From Bombella sp. ESL0385 (GTDB lineage Bacteria > Pseudomonadota > Alphaproteobacteria > Acetobacterales > Acetobacteraceae): 64,000 bases of DNA. Below are positions 1 to 9,250 of the stretch, one piece after another. Numbering within the stretch: the first letter of the stretch is position 1; the number at the start of each line of letters is the position of its first letter. Under the pieces are notes generated by a model that was not told the DNA's origin, searched no databases, and saw only the letters and a program-made list of their open reading frames with translations. The stretch is taken from the NCBI RefSeq assembly GCF_009725755.1, contig NZ_WNIJ01000001.1, positions 62,001 to 126,000 on the forward strand. The letters run 5' to 3'. A program made the translations under genes and the position numbers.

Positions 1-200
1 TAGGAAGACTTCATATTTTTCGTTATTGGACTTATGAGACATTATAAAATTGGTTTTATTTTTTCTGTGATAGGTATTGTTTATGTAAAGGATATCGGTA
101 CTTGTTAAATGCCTGTTTTTGGCGGATGAGGCAGGTACGAAAAAGCTATTATTACAATTTTGTATGGAGCTTATAGGGTATGTTTTATAATAGCCCGTTT

Positions 201-662
201 TTACGGGGTGAGTATCTCACGCTCTAAGTCGAGCAGGAAGGCTTTGCTCTCGGCTCCGTCAAAGCCGCTGTAATCGCCGTAGTTTTTGCCATGAGAGGGC
301 AATACGCGATGGCAGGGGATGAGGATAAGCAACGGGTTGCGCGCCACGGCTTGGCCGATGGATTGCGGGCTACCGCCGATGCTGCGGGCTAGCTCGGCAT
401 AGCTGCGGGTTTGGCCATGGGGAATTGTGCGTAAGGCAGCCCATACGCGCTCTTGATAGGCTGTGCCACACAGCATGAGCGGGATGGATTGGAAATCCAC
501 CGCTTTGCCATCAAAATAATCCTGCATCATGTCTCGTACCTGAAGCAGGAGCGGGGTCTCACTCTGGTCGCGTCCCCAGCCTTCATCAAGGGAGACGATG
601 CGCCCGTCCTCTTCGCTAAGAGTGAGGGCACCTAGGGGGGAATGAAAAGAAAGCTGTGGCAT
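201..662 (-). CDS. ogt: Methylated-DNA--[protein]-cysteine S-methyltransferase
   Basis: This is a suicide DNA-repair enzyme that moves the alkyl group from O6-alkylguanine (and O4-alkylthymine) to its own cysteine. The active-site motif PCHRV is visible with the acceptor Cys near residue 117. It is preceded by the DNA-binding helix region (GQAVARNPL) and followed by the GDYSGF loop typical of the family. At 153 residues it has a short N-terminal domain, as in Ogt/AGT rather than Ada fusions. I chose the ATG at 662; a TTG at 698 would add 12 residues, but neither has a strong ribosome site. It is divergent from mnmE, with about 75 bases between the two starts. The family call is secure; the exact start is not. 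Confidence 0.93.
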   Translation of the reverse strand: MPQLSFHSPLGALTLSEEDGRIVSLDEGWGRDQSETPLLLQVRDMMQDYFDGKAVDFQSIPLMLCGTAYQERVWAALRTIPHGQTRSYAELARSIGGSPQSIGQAVARNPLLILIPCHRVLPSHGKNYGDYSGFDGAESKAFLLDLEREILTP

Positions 663-738
663 AAGTTCTAAGCTGCCTGTTTTAGCGATGAGCGTCAATT
701 CTTTCTACAAAACGCTGCTTTTCTGGCAGGAGTGCTGT

Positions 739-2043
739 ATGAAAGGCGGCATGAACATATCTGGCGCATCCACTCATACAATTTTTGCTATAGCGACAGG
801 CCCCGTGCAGGGGGCGATTGCGGTTATGCGGGTAAGCGGGCCGGAGAGTGGTAAGATTTTGAAGGCATTATGCGGGGCTTTACCGCCGCCGCGTCACGCT
901 AGCGTGCGGGCCTTAACATATGAGGGGGATGTGTTAGACCATGCCCTTATCTTATGGTTGCCGGGGCCGCGCTCTTATACAGGGGAAGATAGTTTTGAGC
1001 TGCACCTCCATGCTGGCCCGGCGATTATAGAGGCCGTAGCGCAGGCTCTTGTGCATCTTGGTGGCCGCCCTGCTGAGCCGGGGGAGTTTACCCGCAGGGC
1101 TGTCCAAGCGGGGCGGATGGATATTCTCCAAGCGGAAGCGATTGCGGATTTAATTGAGGCGGAAACACAAGCGCAGCGTCATCAAGCCTTGCGGCAAGCT
1201 GATGGGGCATTAAGCCAGCTTTATACAGGATGGGCAGCGCGATTGCGGCAGATTTTAGCCCAACAGGAAGCGTTGATTGACTTCCCCGATGAGGAGCTTC
1301 CCCCAGAGGTGGAGGGTGCCCTTATAGAAGAGTGTCGGGCTTTAGCGCAGGAGATGCAGGCTCATCTTGCTGATGAGCGGGGCGAGATTGTGCGGGACGG
1401 GTTGAAGATTGTTCTCGCTGGGGCCCCAAATGTCGGGAAGTCAAGTTTGCTTAATGCTCTTAGTGGGCAGGATGCAGCCATCGTGACGCAAAAAGCTGGC
1501 ACAACGCGGGATGCGATAAGTGTTGAGTGGATGATTGAGGGGATTCGGGTTCGCTTGATTGATACAGCAGGGCTACGCGAGACAGAGGATGAGATTGAGG
1601 CTGAAGGCATCCGCCGGACCATGCAGCATGTGGAGAAGGCGGATGTATTGTTTCATCTCGTCGGGCCGGGGGATGAGACGCCTTTGCTCGCCCCTCATGC
1701 TGTAAAATTACGCACCAAAACAGACCTGACGCCGACTCAGGGAGGTGAACTTGGGGTGCATACGCAGGATGAGGCCGGTTTAACCCCCTTGCGTGAATGG
1801 CTAAAAGCACATCTTGCCACGCTTATGGCACAACGTGGCACACCGCCTTTAACGCGGGCGCGCCATCGTGCAGGGTTGCAGGAGGCGCAGCAGCATCTTA
1901 CCCATGCGTTGGAGGCCTCATGGCCGGAGGTACGCGGGGAGGAGTTGCGCTTAGCAATGCAGGCTATAGGGCGGCTGACAGGCCATGTGGATGTAGAGGC
2001 CCTGCTCGATACAATTTTCGGCCAGTTTTGTATAGGAAAGTAA
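739..2043 (+). CDS. mnmE: tRNA-5-carboxymethylaminomethyluridine-34 synthesis GTPase MnmE
   Basis: MnmE (TrmE) is a dimeric, K+-activated GTPase that works with MnmG to build the (carboxymethyl)aminomethyl group on U34 of several tRNAs. The sequence has the N-terminal formyl-THF-binding domain, a G domain inserted in the helical domain with the P-loop GAPNVGKSS near residue 228 and a TTRD switch, and the C-terminal CIGK whose Cys is needed for modification. At 434 residues it is full length. The start at 739 is preceded by AGGAG six bases upstream; ATG 751 and an upstream ATG at 688 are alternatives. mnmG follows after 9 bases, so the two are probably co-transcribed. Confidence 0.96.
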   Translation: MKGGMNISGASTHTIFAIATGPVQGAIAVMRVSGPESGKILKALCGALPPPRHASVRALTYEGDVLDHALILWLPGPRSYTGEDSFELHLHAGPAIIEAVAQALVHLGGRPAEPGEFTRRAVQAGRMDILQAEAIADLIEAETQAQRHQALRQADGALSQLYTGWAARLRQILAQQEALIDFPDEELPPEVEGALIEECRALAQEMQAHLADERGEIVRDGLKIVLAGAPNVGKSSLLNALSGQDAAIVTQKAGTTRDAISVEWMIEGIRVRLIDTAGLRETEDEIEAEGIRRTMQHVEKADVLFHLVGPGDETPLLAPHAVKLRTKTDLTPTQGGELGVHTQDEAGLTPLREWLKAHLATLMAQRGTPPLTRARHRAGLQEAQQHLTHALEASWPEVRGEELRLAMQAIGRLTGHVDVEALLDTIFGQFCIGK

Positions 2044-2052
2044 CATTACGGC

Positions 2053-3924
2053 ATGAGTACATCACATACGCAACGCTATGATGTTATCGTCGTGGGGGGC
2101 GGCCATGCAGGGACGGAAGCCGCCGCCGCCGCGGCCCGTTTTGGGGCAGACACATTGCTTTTAACCCATAAGCTGGACACGATAGGCAGCATGTCGTGCA
2201 ACCCAGCGATTGGGGGCATTGGTAAAGGCCATCTCGTGCGGGAGATTGATGCCTTTGATGGCCTGATGGGCAAAGCAGCGGACCAAGCGGGAATTCATTT
2301 TAAGCTGCTTAATCGCTCCAAAGGGCCGGCGGTGCATGGCCCGCGTGCGCAGGCGGATCGGTCCTTATACCGGGCGGCGATTCAGGGGCTTTTGGCCCAA
2401 ACCCCTCATCTGACCATACTTGCCGGGGCTGTGGGGGATGTGATTGTCGAGCAAGGTCATGTGCGCGGTGTGGTGTGTGAGGATGGCCGCCGCTTTATGG
2501 CGGGGGCTGTTGTGTTGACGAGCGGGACCTTCCTGCGGGGGGTGATTCATACAGGGCGGGTGAGCCGACCAGCGGGGCGTATTGGGGATGCCCCTGCGAC
2601 GATGCTCGGTGAGCGGTTGGAGGCTCTGGGGTTGAAGATGGGGCGGTTAAAAACGGGCACCCCCCCGCGCCTTGCCCGCGAGAGTATCGACTGGGAGGCC
2701 CTGCCTGCTGATGAGGGAGACGTGCAGCCAGAGGCATTTAGTACACTCACCACCTCTTTGCCGAATAAGCAGATTTCGTGCCGTATTACCCAAACAACGC
2801 CACAAACCCATAAGATTATTGAGGAAAATCTCCATCTCTCTGCCATGTATGGGGGGGAGATTACCGGGCGGGGGCCGCGTTATTGCCCGTCTATTGAGGA
2901 TAAAATTGTTCGTTTTGCTGGGCGCGATAGTCATCAAATCTTTTTGGAGCCAGAGGCCCTACCGGGCAATCCGGGTGGGGATTTAGTGTATCCTAATGGC
3001 ATTAGCACCTCTCTCCCAGCGGAGGTCCAAGAGCTGATGATTGCCTCTATGCCGGGGTTGGAGCAAGCGCGCATCGTCACACCCGGCTATGCGGTGGAGT
3101 ATGATTATGTGGACCCGCGAGAGCTGAGGCCTTCTTTGGAGTTACGAGCCCTTCCCGGTTTGTATTTGGCTGGGCAGATTAACGGGACAACAGGGTATGA
3201 GGAAGCCGGGGCGCAAGGGTTGCTCGCTGGGCTGAATGCGGCCCGCGCTGTAGGGGGGAAGGAGCCGCTTACATTAGGGCGGGAGGAATCGTATCTTGGT
3301 GTGTTGATTGATGACCTCACCCTCCATGGCATTAGCGAGCCTTATCGGATGTTCACCTCACGGGCGGAATATCGTTTGTTATTGCGGGCAGATAATGCGG
3401 ATTTACGCCTCACTCCGAGGGCGATTGAGGCTGGCTGTGTTGGGCCAGAGCGTGAGGCTGCGTTTAAGGATACGGTGTGTCAGATTGAGGCGGCGATGGA
3501 GCAGGCGCGTCAGCCGGTTTTTCTGCCCCAAGATTTGCGCGCACATGGGATTGAGGTCTCCCAAGATGGGCGGCGGCGCAGCTTGCTGGATGTATTAGCC
3601 ACACAAGCTGATGAAGCACAGCTTGCTCAGCTTGCCCCGTGGTTTGCGGCTTTGCCGTTGCGCATTGGGCGGCATGTGCAAACAGAGGCCCGCTATGGGG
3701 GGTATCTGCGCCGGCAAGAGCGGGAGATTCAGCAACTTAAAAGTGAGGCTTCCCTTCGTTTGCCGGAGGATTTGGATTACGGGGCGATTGGGGGGCTAAG
3801 CCAAGAGATGCAAGAGCGATTAAGTGCAGCCCGCCCGGTTGATTTTGCAGCCGCTGGGCGTGTGCGTGGTGTTACCCCTGCGGCTTTGATTGCGCTGCTG
3901 GCTTATATGAGGAGCCGTCCCTAA
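2053..3924 (+). CDS. mnmG: tRNA uridine-5-carboxymethylaminomethyl(34) synthesis enzyme MnmG
   Basis: MnmG (GidA) is the FAD- and NADH-dependent partner of MnmE in wobble-uridine modification. The N-terminal dinucleotide-binding motif [12 protein letters not shown] lies at residues 11-22, followed by the conserved [19 protein letters not shown] region. A second NAD-binding region and the C-terminal MnmE-interacting helical domain complete a protein of 623 residues, the usual family length. Its stop codon overlaps the rsmG start (TAATG), indicating translational coupling within the mnmE-mnmG-rsmG-parA-parB string. Confidence 0.97.
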   Translation: MSTSHTQRYDVIVVGGGHAGTEAAAAAARFGADTLLLTHKLDTIGSMSCNPAIGGIGKGHLVREIDAFDGLMGKAADQAGIHFKLLNRSKGPAVHGPRAQADRSLYRAAIQGLLAQTPHLTILAGAVGDVIVEQGHVRGVVCEDGRRFMAGAVVLTSGTFLRGVIHTGRVSRPAGRIGDAPATMLGERLEALGLKMGRLKTGTPPRLARESIDWEALPADEGDVQPEAFSTLTTSLPNKQISCRITQTTPQTHKIIEENLHLSAMYGGEITGRGPRYCPSIEDKIVRFAGRDSHQIFLEPEALPGNPGGDLVYPNGISTSLPAEVQELMIASMPGLEQARIVTPGYAVEYDYVDPRELRPSLELRALPGLYLAGQINGTTGYEEAGAQGLLAGLNAARAVGGKEPLTLGREESYLGVLIDDLTLHGISEPYRMFTSRAEYRLLLRADNADLRLTPRAIEAGCVGPEREAAFKDTVCQIEAAMEQARQPVFLPQDLRAHGIEVSQDGRRRSLLDVLATQADEAQLAQLAPWFAALPLRIGRHVQTEARYGGYLRRQEREIQQLKSEASLRLPEDLDYGAIGGLSQEMQERLSAARPVDFAAAGRVRGVTPAALIALLAYMRSRP

Positions 3925-4502
3925 TGCACCATGTTTCACATGAAACTGAAGCGAAGCTCGCTCACTTCACCCAGCTTTTAACGCGCTGGAATGAGAAAAT
4001 TAACCTTGTAAGCCCTAAAGATATTGCCCATCTTCGCCAGCGGCATATTGAAGATAGTCTCCAACTTGTGCCGTATGTGCCTGAAGGGGCAAGGATAACT
4101 GACCTTGGCTCAGGCGGGGGCTTTCCCGGTTTGATTGTCGCTATAGCAACGGGTAATCCTGTTACGCTAATTGAGTCTGACCAACGCAAATGCGCCTTTT
4201 TACGCGAGGCCGCGCGGGAATGTGGGGCGCGTGTTAGTGTGCTGGCAAAACGGATCGAGCAAGCTGTGCTAGAGCCTGCCGATATTATCACCGCTCGTGC
4301 CCTTGCCCCCCTGCCCCAACTTTTAACGTGGGCGCGGCCTTTGTTAAAAGAGGATGGCTATTGTTTGTTTTTAAAGGGAAGAAAAACGCCAGATGAGTTG
4401 ACCAAAGCCCGCTCTGACTGGCACATGCTATATAATAGCTTCCCTAGCCATACAGACCCCGATGGGGTCCTTCTCAAGATTAGTGATTTTAGACGTGTCT
4501 AA
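3924..4502 (+). CDS. rsmG: 16S rRNA (guanine-N7)-methyltransferase RsmG
   Basis: RsmG (GidB) uses SAM to methylate N7 of G527 in 16S rRNA; its loss gives low-level streptomycin resistance in many bacteria. The SAM-binding motif DLGSGGGFPG is at about residues 58-67. The protein is 192 residues, short but within the family range. The start codon overlaps the mnmG stop. Its first codons (Val-Ser-His-Glu-Thr, residues 4-8) are written by a parS-like palindrome, so this stretch appears constrained as a DNA site as well as a protein. The 3' end overlaps the proposed parA start. Confidence 0.94.
   Translation: MHHVSHETEAKLAHFTQLLTRWNEKINLVSPKDIAHLRQRHIEDSLQLVPYVPEGARITDLGSGGGFPGLIVAIATGNPVTLIESDQRKCAFLREAARECGARVSVLAKRIEQAVLEPADIITARALAPLPQLLTWARPLLKEDGYCLFLKGRKTPDELTKARSDWHMLYNSFPSHTDPDGVLLKISDFRRV
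3932..3947. other. parS: parS centromere-like site inside rsmG
   Basis: The 16 bases TGTTTCACATGAAACT match the widely conserved chromosomal parS consensus TGTTTCACGTGAAACA at 14 of 16 positions. The inner arms GTTTCA/TGAAAC are a perfect inverted repeat. It lies about 550 bases upstream of parA and 1.3 kb upstream of parB, whose product would load here and spread. parS sites commonly sit within genes close to parAB. I saw no second copy in the window, but my scan was by eye. Confidence 0.85.
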
Positions 4503-5286
4503 GCCTTCCTCTCACACTGTGCATATTATCGCCATTGCCAACCAAAAAGGTGGCGTGGGCAAAACAACAACCAGCCTGAACTTGGCAGCTGCCCTTGCGC
4601 GGCGTAAGCGTGTCTTGTTGGTGGACCTTGATCCCCAAGGCAATGCCTCAACAGGCCTTGGCTTAGAGTATGATAAGCGTGGCCGTGGCACATATGGTGC
4701 CTTGTTGGAGGATGAGCCCGCAGAGACGCTCCTCCGCAAAAGCGTGGTGCCAAAGCTGGATGTCATGCCCGCAAATGCCGACCTTGCTGGGGCCGAGCTG
4801 GAGATGATCGACCAAGACCGGCGGGAATATCGGTTACGGGATGCACTACAACCATTACTACATCGTTACGATATTATCTTAATTGATTGCCCCCCAAGCC
4901 TTGGGTTGCTGACATTAAACGCCCTTGTTGTGGCGCAAAGTGTGTTAGTGCCTTTGCAATGTGAGTTCTTTGCTTTGGAGGGGATTAGTCAGCTTGTACG
5001 TTCGATTGAGCGTGTGCGTTTGGCTTTTAACGCGGACCTTCATTTAGAAGGGATTGTACTGACGATGTTTGATACGCGTAATAATCTCTCCACCCTTGTG
5101 GCAGAAGATGCGCGCGGCTTTTTTGGGGAGCAAGTCTTTAAGACGGTCATCCCGCGCAATATTCGTATTTCCGAGGCGCAAAGCCATGGTCAGCCTGTGT
5201 TGGATTATGCCCGCTCATCTACCGGGGCGCAGGCTTATGAAGCTTTAGGGGATGAGCTGCTAAAACGGCTGAAGAAGAAAGGCTGA
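4495..5286 (+). CDS. parA: Chromosome partitioning ATPase ParA
   Basis: ParA is a deviant Walker ATPase that binds DNA non-specifically as an ATP dimer and is stripped off by ParB-parS, moving new origins apart. The deviant Walker A KGGVGKTT is at residues 18-25 and Walker B (IILIDCPPSLG) near residue 125; length is 263. The start is uncertain: GTG 4495 overlaps rsmG by 8 bases, GTG 4519 would give MHIIAIANQ, and ATG 4462 would overlap rsmG by 41. None has a good ribosome site, so translational coupling to rsmG is likely. parB follows after 5 bases. Confidence 0.95.
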   Translation: MSKPSSHTVHIIAIANQKGGVGKTTTSLNLAAALARRKRVLLVDLDPQGNASTGLGLEYDKRGRGTYGALLEDEPAETLLRKSVVPKLDVMPANADLAGAELEMIDQDRREYRLRDALQPLLHRYDIILIDCPPSLGLLTLNALVVAQSVLVPLQCEFFALEGISQLVRSIERVRLAFNADLHLEGIVLTMFDTRNNLSTLVAEDARGFFGEQVFKTVIPRNIRISEAQSHGQPVLDYARSSTGAQAYEALGDELLKRLKKKG

Positions 5287-5291
5287 GCATC

Positions 5292-6185
5292 ATGGCAAAA
5301 AAAGCATCACCATCATCGCGTAAGTTAGGGCGTGGGCTTGCTGCATTGCTGGGAGACCAAGCTCCTGATTTAGCGCGTGCGGGGGCCCCGCAAACAGAGG
5401 CCCGTGCACCATCTCAGCCGGGGAGTTTGGGGGTGGACCTTCTCTCCCCTAGCCCGTTTCAGCCGCGGCGGGATATGAATGAGGAGCGTTTGGCCGAGCT
5501 TGCGGATTCCATTCGCTCACGCGGGGTGATTCAGCCTATTTTGGTGCGACCAGACCCAGAGCATAAGGGGCGGTATCAAATCATCGCGGGGGAACGCCGT
5601 TGGCGGGCCTCACAAAAGGCGGGTCTGCATGAGGTGCCCGTTTATATTCGTCAGCTTGATGATACCGATGCTATGGCCGCGGCCATGGTGGAGAATCTCC
5701 AACGCTCGGACCTAAACCCGGTGGAAGAAGCCATGGGATTGCAGCGTTTGTTGCAGGATTATAGCCTGACTCAAGAGGAGCTTGCTGGGGCGATTGGGAA
5801 GTCTCGCTCGCATATTACAAACACAATGCGCTTGCTTAATTTGCCCGAGCCTGTGTTGGTTCAGTTGCGCGAGGGGGCTTTAAGTGCTGGCCATGCACGG
5901 GCTTTATTAAGCCATCCTGAGCCTGTAGCGGGTATGGCGGAGGTGCTGTCCAAGGGGCTGAATGTTCGGCAAACGGAGGATATGGTTGCGCGGTTGAATA
6001 AGGCAGAGTCGGCCGCGGTTAAAGCAGCGCACCCCGCCCCAGAGATCACACGTTTGGAGGAGGATTTATCAGCGCGCTTTGGCCTGAAAACGCAGATACG
6101 GTTTAATGGCAAAAGTGGCTCTTTGAAGATTAATTATTCCTCGTTAGAGCAATTTGAGGCCTTGATGGCGCATCTTACACGCTAA
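5292..6185 (+). CDS. parB: Chromosome partitioning protein ParB (parS-binding CTPase)
   Basis: ParB binds parS, uses CTP to clamp and slide along neighbouring DNA, and stimulates ParA. The N-terminal tail (KLGRGLAALLGD) resembles the ParA-contacting segment. The CTP-binding motif IAGERRWRA is at about residues 98-106, a helix-turn-helix parS reader lies at about 155-185, and a C-terminal dimerisation domain follows. At 297 residues it is normal for chromosomal ParB. It is last in the mnmE-to-parB run; no strong terminator is visible before the tRNA-Lys gene. Confidence 0.96.
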   Translation: MAKKASPSSRKLGRGLAALLGDQAPDLARAGAPQTEARAPSQPGSLGVDLLSPSPFQPRRDMNEERLAELADSIRSRGVIQPILVRPDPEHKGRYQIIAGERRWRASQKAGLHEVPVYIRQLDDTDAMAAAMVENLQRSDLNPVEEAMGLQRLLQDYSLTQEELAGAIGKSRSHITNTMRLLNLPEPVLVQLREGALSAGHARALLSHPEPVAGMAEVLSKGLNVRQTEDMVARLNKAESAAVKAAHPAPEITRLEEDLSARFGLKTQIRFNGKSGSLKINYSSLEQFEALMAHLTR

Positions 6186-6272
6186 AATGTAATCTTTTTG
6201 TCAGGAATGGCGTAAAAGCCCTTGCTCGCTTAGCAGTGGTCTGATAGAGGAAGGGCATCGGTTAGCGATTGT

Positions 6273-6348
<76 letters not shown>

Positions 6349-6385
6349 CAATCGGCCATTTTCTCCTGCATGATGAAGGATGTTT

Positions 6386-6736
6386 ATGGCTCCGTTCCTC
6401 CTTAAAACAATTCTTTCCGCTATCTTGATAGCGTCTATTGCTACAGTTGGGCGGCGTCTGCCTGCTTTTGGTGCGTTGATTGCTTCACTCCCGCTTGTTT
6501 CTGTTTTGGGGATGATGTTTCTGTGGGTAGAAAAGCCTGACCGGGCGATGATGGAAACCCATAGTGAGGCCACCTTTTGGTACGTCCTGCCCTCTCTCCC
6601 CATGTTTTTGCTTATTCCGGCGTTATTGAGGCGTGATTGGCCTTTTTGGGGCAGCTTGGCTGTGGGATGTGTTATGACTATCGTACTTTATACGGTAATG
6701 GTGTGGTGCGCGCGGCGTTATGGGATTGCTTTATAA
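6386..6736 (+). CDS. DUF3147-family small membrane protein
   Basis: A 116-residue, highly hydrophobic protein with about four membrane segments, strongly resembling DUF3147 inner-membrane proteins (length, the RRLPAFGALIASLPLVS segment and the C-terminal small-helix pattern). The family has no firmly assigned function. The ATG at 6386 has GAAGG seven bases upstream; the ATG at 6380 directly abuts that sequence and is less likely. It stands alone between tRNA-Lys and the tandem-kinase gene. Confidence 0.75.
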   Translation: MAPFLLKTILSAILIASIATVGRRLPAFGALIASLPLVSVLGMMFLWVEKPDRAMMETHSEATFWYVLPSLPMFLLIPALLRRDWPFWGSLAVGCVMTIVLYTVMVWCARRYGIAL

Positions 6737-6909
6737 AATAAATAAAAACAGTTATGAGGTCTTGGTAGAAGTAGGACCGTAGGGCGTATAACCATTTGTT
6801 AAAAAAGCCTATTTATTATGAGGCACTTTATGCGGGCGAGTTTATCATAAGCCTGTTATGGAGGAGCAAGACAGGCTATGATAGACGCATTAAAAACGAT
6901 GAGAGTGCT

Positions 6910-8358
6910 ATGCGTGTAAGCGAGTTCATGCCCCAACCAGTTGAGGGACGGCACCAGCCAGTGATAGCCTTGGTTGGGTGTGATGGAAGTGGGAAATCCA
7001 CAATAGGGGAGGCTTTGCTGGCGCAGTTAAGGGCAGAGCGGCCAACAGCCTTTTGTCATTTAGGCAAACAGGCTGGTAATTTTGGCCGTGCTCTGGATTC
7101 TGTACCCTTTCTTGGCCCTTATGTAAGGGGTAAGTCCAAGAAGGAAACCGCAAGAACGCAGTCTGGCAAGCAAGCAAGCGCATTAGCGGCGATCTGCAGT
7201 TTTATATTCTCTATGCGGCGTATTGTGCGTTTTGGGTGCATGCGTGTTAAGCATGAGCGTGGCTTGGCTATTTTGACGGACCGTTACCCACAAAATGTCG
7301 TTCCCGGCCCTATGGATGGCCCTTCCCTCGCGGCATTGAACCGGGATGGTATGGGGATGCGCTTATTTAGCAAGATAGAGCGAGCCCTTTATGGCCGTAT
7401 GGCGCGCTTTCGGCCTGATGTGGTGATTCGTTTAAATGTGGATTTGGCTACAGCGTTGCAGCGTAAACCGGACCATGTGCCTTATAAGCTTGCGCGCAAG
7501 ATTGAGGATTTGAGCCAAGTTGAGTTTGCCGGTGCGCCGATTGTGGATATTGATGCCACCGCCCCTTTGGCAGAGGTACTCACCCAAGCGAAGGAGACTG
7601 TAAGGAAGGTGCTAGCCCTTTACCCTGCTCCCGCCACGCAGCGAGTAGATAGGTCGAGCCATAAAAATGGCCGGCGGGCAGGCATATTGGTGGCTTTGGT
7701 AGGGTGTGATGGCTCTGGCAAATCGAGCATTAGTGAATATTTGGTGGAACATTTCGCCACTGAAAAACCAATGCGCTATGGCTATCTTGGCTTAGGCTCT
7801 GGGGATTTAGGCCGCCGGATTGGTCGTTTGCCACTTATTGGCCCTGCTGTGGAGAAGAAGCTGAATAGCAAGGCTAAAAAAGCGCGCACAAAGGGGGAGA
7901 AAATCCCCGGTATGCTAACCGCGATTGTGATGTTTACCTTCTCTGCGATCCGGTATCGGCGGTTTTTGCGGGTAAAGCGGGCGGTGGAGGCTGGGTTCTT
8001 CGTGGTAACGGACCGGTACCCTCAAGCGGAGATTTCCGGTCATCAATGTGATGGGCCGGGTCTTTCTACTGCATATAGCCATAATCCTTTTATTCGACTC
8101 CTCGCATGGTTGGAGCGCGGGCTTTATCGCAAAATTGCACAATTTAAGCCGGATCTTGTGATTTTACTGGATGTGGATGCGGAGACGGCCTTTCAGCGCA
8201 AGCCAGACCATGACAAAGAGGCCATGCAGGCAAAAGCAACACTCATGCCGCAGATTACCTTTAATCATGCTCAGCTAGAGGTGATTGATGCACGGCAATC
8301 ATACGAAGCCGTGCAGGAGCAAGTGGTCACTCTGCTACGTAAGCATAACCTTATCTAA
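6910..8358 (+). CDS. Tandem-duplicated P-loop (thymidylate kinase-like) protein
   Basis: The 482-residue product consists of two homologous halves of about 240 residues. Each has a Walker A GCDGSGKS (about residues 22-29 and 265-272), a DRYPQ motif like the dTMP-kinase DRY (Asp124, Asp368), the phrase R/K-F-x-PD and a late RKPDH motif. Both halves keep the nucleotide-binding residues, so neither looks dead. The substrate is unknown; kinases of this type occur beside exopolysaccharide genes, and here the convergent neighbours encode a flippase. The start at 6910 has GAGAG just upstream; a TTG at 6796 would add 38 unconvincing residues. The family call is fairly secure, the role is not. Confidence 0.8.
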   Translation: MRVSEFMPQPVEGRHQPVIALVGCDGSGKSTIGEALLAQLRAERPTAFCHLGKQAGNFGRALDSVPFLGPYVRGKSKKETARTQSGKQASALAAICSFIFSMRRIVRFGCMRVKHERGLAILTDRYPQNVVPGPMDGPSLAALNRDGMGMRLFSKIERALYGRMARFRPDVVIRLNVDLATALQRKPDHVPYKLARKIEDLSQVEFAGAPIVDIDATAPLAEVLTQAKETVRKVLALYPAPATQRVDRSSHKNGRRAGILVALVGCDGSGKSSISEYLVEHFATEKPMRYGYLGLGSGDLGRRIGRLPLIGPAVEKKLNSKAKKARTKGEKIPGMLTAIVMFTFSAIRYRRFLRVKRAVEAGFFVVTDRYPQAEISGHQCDGPGLSTAYSHNPFIRLLAWLERGLYRKIAQFKPDLVILLDVDAETAFQRKPDHDKEAMQAKATLMPQITFNHAQLEVIDARQSYEAVQEQVVTLLRKHNLI

Positions 8359-8364
8359 AGGCTC

Positions 8365-9228
8365 TTATTGGGGGGAACGGCTGAGAAAAGCGCGGATGCG
8401 CTGGGGAATCTCTTGTGGAGATTGGAAGCGGTCGCGCTTATAATTTTGCGTACCGTCTAGTTTTTTCTCGATGAGATGGTCATGCAGGTCGCCCATCATG
8501 CCGTTGATTGTCGCTAAATACTCGGAGAGTTGGTCTAGCTCATGCGAGGGGCGAATGGTGCGTAGCGTATCATTAAAGGCGACACGGCGGCTGATGATTT
8601 TGCGGACGACATGGAACTCATGGCCCGTTGTGGCCTCTAATTTTGCAACCATCTTAGCGAGGCGGGTATTTTCTCGTTTTTGATACGCTTGGATGCCAGT
8701 AGCACTATCCTCCCGCCATGAGGTAAGTGGGGCTGCGATGAGCCAATAATAGGCTGGTGATAACGCAATCCAGAGGATAAGACCAAGGATTAAGGTCGAG
8801 CGGCGTTGGTGGTTTTTAAAAGCGTCCTGCATATTGCCCATAATGATGGTGACGATGTGGAGCAATAAGGGATAGCGGTGCTTGCGTGTAAAATTAGCAC
8901 ATGCAAACCGCATATGCTTAAACTTAGCACGCTCATATTTGAAAGAGAGGCGTTCTTCCTCATCAGCTTGGCCGGAGAAAGCGATTTTGAGGATTAAACG
9001 GCGGAAGGCTTTACGGTCCACCCCATCCTCAAGCAATTGCCAGCAGAGGTTATAACCCTCGGTTACTTCTTGTGCTGTACAAAGGGGAAGGACATCCTTT
9101 GGGAGTGGCGTTGTAGGGTGGGGGACATCATCTAAGAGGATATGCTCAAAGACGGTATCGAACATATTTTGTGGAAAAGCGGGGTAATGGCGTGGGCTTG
9201 CCTTACGGGAGAAGGGGAAGAAGGGCAC
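8365..9228 (-). CDS. Unknown single-pass membrane protein next to flippase gene
   Basis: I do not recognise this 287-residue protein. The N-terminal half is soluble and basic with many Arg/Lys/His, one membrane helix lies at about residues 144-167 (LILGLILWIALSPAYYW), and the C-terminal third is a charged helical region with coiled-coil character. The GTG at 9228 has AAGGAAT seven bases upstream; a later ATG at 9165 is possible, and the long upstream extension overlaps the flippase gene. It lies 22 bases after the flippase stop on the same strand, so it is probably an accessory of that envelope-glycan operon. It ends 6 bases from the end of the convergent kinase gene. Confidence 0.65.
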   Translation of the reverse strand: MPFFPFSRKASPRHYPAFPQNMFDTVFEHILLDDVPHPTTPLPKDVLPLCTAQEVTEGYNLCWQLLEDGVDRKAFRRLILKIAFSGQADEEERLSFKYERAKFKHMRFACANFTRKHRYPLLLHIVTIIMGNMQDAFKNHQRRSTLILGLILWIALSPAYYWLIAAPLTSWREDSATGIQAYQKRENTRLAKMVAKLEATTGHEFHVVRKIISRRVAFNDTLRTIRPSHELDQLSEYLATINGMMGDLHDHLIEKKLDGTQNYKRDRFQSPQEIPQRIRAFLSRSPQ

Positions 9229-9250
9229 AAATAATTCCTTAGGGGGTTGG

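Noticed and set aside
1-200. Possible gene or RNA at the left edge
   Set aside because: AT-rich, no frame of useful length with family features, and only a weak TGCCT/AGGCA dyad. Probably the downstream region of a gene outside the window.
6796-6909. TTG-started extension of the tandem-kinase protein
   Set aside because: The 38 extra residues have no family likeness and no ribosome site; ATG 6910 is better placed ahead of the first kinase motif.
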